Below, one piece after another: positions 61,221 through 64,000 of a stretch of 64,000 nt of DNA. The notes below the pieces were generated by a model, which did no database searches, was not told where the DNA came from, and worked only from the letters and a program-made list of their open reading frames with translations. Every line of letters begins with the position of its first letter. Position 1 is the first letter of the stretch. The translations under genes and the position numbers were made by a program. This stretch comes from Stichopus chloronotus (lineage: Eukaryota; Echinodermata; Holothuroidea; Aspidochirotida; Stichopodidae), in NCBI GenBank assembly GCA_021234535.1, contig CM037836.1, forward strand, positions 21,690,769-21,754,768, written 5' to 3'.

Positions 61221-64000
61221 GTAAGAAACGTTTGTTACTTTGGATATCTCTTAAAAAATAAAAATGCAAACTCTTATAATACCTTTACTTAGGTTAGAGA
61301 AATCATTTTTTCTTTACCCTAATATTCATATTTTAGTAGATCAATAATTTCTTCCTAGTTTGCAGTATTGCTAAATGTGTGTTTGTGAATTCCTCGTTTA
61401 TTTGTGTGTTTTTGTGGAGGGAGGGGGCAATTTAGCTTAAATTGTCGTCCAGAAAGAAAGAAAAACAAACTTTTTCAGTAGTGATTAACGGACACAGCAA
61501 CTTTTAGTCTTCAAGTGATGTAATTTACTTGCGACAATCCACTAGTCTATGTTCATGAAGTCATGTTTGACCAGTAGCCCAACATCGTACATGACTTCAC
61601 ATCTTTATATGGTGGCAATTAATTCGAGTTATTTCCAGAGGTGTATCTTACGATGCTTTTAATATGATAATATCCTATATTAGATCAGTTAAGAAACGAA
61701 CGAGTTTTGAGGTGTTAGAAGAAAAAAAAATACTAGGCTATGTAACCGTTTCTAAAAATATCAAGAAAATGTTGCCTTTTTCTATTTTTTTCGACACTTG
61801 GCAGACCTCTTTTCACTTTTTTGTGGGGAAGGGGACGGGTGAGATGATGAGCCACACAGCGATCTTCCTTTTGTCCGTAATGACAATGAACAACACATAC
61901 TACAACCTATTCAATAAATACCTCGCAATATGATATAACTTCTTGGCACATTATTCTCAACCATCACTTGCGTGGTTGCGTTGATATACCGTACATAGGG
62001 CCTACTGGTCACTTAGAAATCGATTGTTAAAATTCTCACTGCCAAGTATTTTACCACACATGCGGTACAGCATTATGTTTAACCGTGATTTCCGTGATCA
62101 GAAATATGAAACACAAGTTAACGTACAGCGATTATTTATAATGCGTGGTCGGAGCATCGATTAATTTAACTAACTGAGCAAAAAGATAAAAGGAAAAATC
62201 ATGGGTTGCTGATAATTTTTGTTTGTTCCCCGAACTCAGTAAATACTACACAAGCAATCGGTTTTAGACTTTTAACTAACTGTGTACACTGTACATGTAT
62301 ATATATATATTGTACCTTGAAAAGTGACTCAAATATACAGCACACATATATTCCGCACAGCATACAACATGTTACGTTGTACGGATGCTTATAACGTTTC
62401 TGGTAGGCACTATGTACCACAGAGTGCAGCGAGCAAAAGCAAAAAGAAGATGTTGAAGAAGTTGAAAAAGTGGTTGCTCAGATATACCGGTAACATTTTA
62501 TTGAAAAGTTTTAAAAATACATTTAACGGTAGTACATGCAGATTTATGTCAATATTTGAAATGTATACAGGAACCTTGATATGATGGCTGATTAAAATCG
62601 CTAAAATTGGGTTTATATCTCTGTTTATTCAGGGGCGATATTTCTTTCTTCAAATAAATATAGAACGTATCGGTTTAGTTAATGTTTTTTTTTCCTTCAG
62701 ATGCACGAATGTGTGTATGCCTACCTATTGATTTGTCCACAATTGGGACATAAATAAGACACAGCCCGCGCCAGTGATTTTTCTTTGTTGTATGTAACCT
62801 ATATATTATGCATGTATGTACGATGTTTTTCATGATTATAGGCTAAAGAAGAAGTGATTGAAAAAAAGGAAGGGAAGAATTTGATGAAGAATTTGATGAA
62901 TAATTTGGAAGGTGTGGAACGTAATCGTGTCAGAAACACCGGTGATATGAAGTTACTGTATCATGGCCACAACACAAAGCGATGGCGTTAAGTCTATAAA
63001 CGATTTATAATAACTTTGTACTGTGTCATTCAGCTACTGAAATTGCTTGAAATAGGTTGTCAGGATGTAATTGGTCATTTCTTCCACTCTAAAATATACT
63101 TTTGTCGATCTCCTAAATGCCAAAGAGTGAAAAATTCACTTTTTTGAAAGAGTAAATTTCTGTAGGAGTGACAAATATCTGTACCAGAGAAACGGTTTTA
63201 CTCTACTCTTTTTGAGAGTATATATTTCACCCTCAAAGCGTCGTTCACCATATCATTAGAGATAAAAGTCGCCTCATTCCTTTATCAACGTTTTAAATTC
63301 ACTCTGTGAAAGAAAGGTTACTTTCAACACAGCCCTGAAATAGTAAAAACCCACATCTTGTTTTTTTTCCCTGCAGTTAATAGTGCGTCAAAGAAAATGA
63401 GTCCCTCCGAAGGATACAAACACTTTCAATTTTTTTTTTTTTTCATCTTCCGAAGCACCTCGGATCTATTCTTATCTCTGAATATTCATAATTTCCAAAT
63501 ATCCCAAACTTTATTCACAGTTTTGTTTTGACTCAAAAAAGTAAATGCGTTTCTGGCGTTAGGATCATCTTAGTAATGAAACAAAGTTCTATGACTTCAA
63601 CAGTTCAGGAAAAGTCACTCTGGTAGAGAGGGGATATGTCTTTCACCTGCGACACCCCTTCCCCACCCACCCATTTAATCCCAATACCACCAGAGAATTA
63701 AGAGAATGGGCTTCCGGAAATTTATTCATTCCTCGACAGAAACTATATATAATTATTCATTTTACTTGCACCACGTCACATGCGGACGGTCTGTTCAACC
63801 TATTAAGCCTAAGCCTATTCACTGAACCACTCTCTTTCCAGATCTATTTAGCTTTATGATATCCTAAAAAGAAAACAAAAATGCAGGTTTGAAGAAAAAT
63901 GGTCTGGAATTTGGCTAAGTAATGTATATCTGAATATCACGAAACCAGAGCATTACTACTTTGTCACCACATGACATTTTTTTTTGCTATTATTATTTAT
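61221..64000. other. Non-coding stretch
   Basis: A 10-bp perfect inverted repeat (GAAGTCATGT) lies at 61557-61566 and 61589-61598. A zone at about 63090-63330 repeats AGAGTGAAA/AGAGTAAA and ACTCT blocks in both orientations and may be a degraded small repeat. No gene is supported. Confidence 0.45.

Overview
This 64 kb window looks like intronic and/or intergenic nuclear DNA from a marine invertebrate animal. It is AT-rich, and no open frame on either strand reaches 150 codons. The longest frames are what stop-codon spacing alone would give in a sequence of this size, or they run through simple repeats. There is no operon-like packing and there are no ribosome-binding sites. Long (TA)n, (GA)n, (CA)n and (GAT)n arrays, short non-autonomous transposons and G/C homopolymers are abundant. 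The palindrome TAGGCCTA is conspicuous; I associate it with echinoderm and other marine invertebrate DNA, so a marine deuterostome such as an echinoderm is my best guess. Nothing here fixes the species.

The best-supported content is mobile-element debris. Family 1 is a short element with TTAA-flanked inverted termini, present at 8733-9047 and 30839-31181. Family 2 is a second TTAA-type element with a perfect 20-bp inverted terminus, present at 15446-15840 and, inverted, at 43948-44330. A hAT-like non-autonomous element at 56184-56594 has near-perfect termini and an 8-bp flanking duplication with one mismatch, and a fragment of the same family lies inverted at 57728-57845. Two long foldback elements lie at 10334-10566 and 14159-14580. 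Two further dispersed repeats occur twice each: 600-860 with 36715-37045, and 32048-32235 with 50000-50195. None of these carries a transposase, so any mobilisation would depend on enzymes encoded elsewhere.

Tandem structure includes a diverged duplication of about 320 bp at 25015-25660, a 21-bp minisatellite at 36141-36265, a 30-32 bp tandem repeat at 49196-49279, and a compound GAT array at 45319-45699. A cluster of strong hairpins lies at 36635-37162.

No gene could be identified by family. I list small candidate exons that combine a pyrimidine-rich acceptor, a consensus donor and an open frame: 165-221, 9181-9289, 22500-22566 and 61182-61220 on the plus strand, and 12334-12417 and 50762-50878 on the minus strand. 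Some weaker ones are also listed. These are hypotheses for RNA-seq or protein-homology testing. Small exons separated by many kilobases are usual in animal genes, but chance matches to splice signals are also expected in 64 kb. I found no tRNA, rRNA, CRISPR array or bacterial-type regulatory site.
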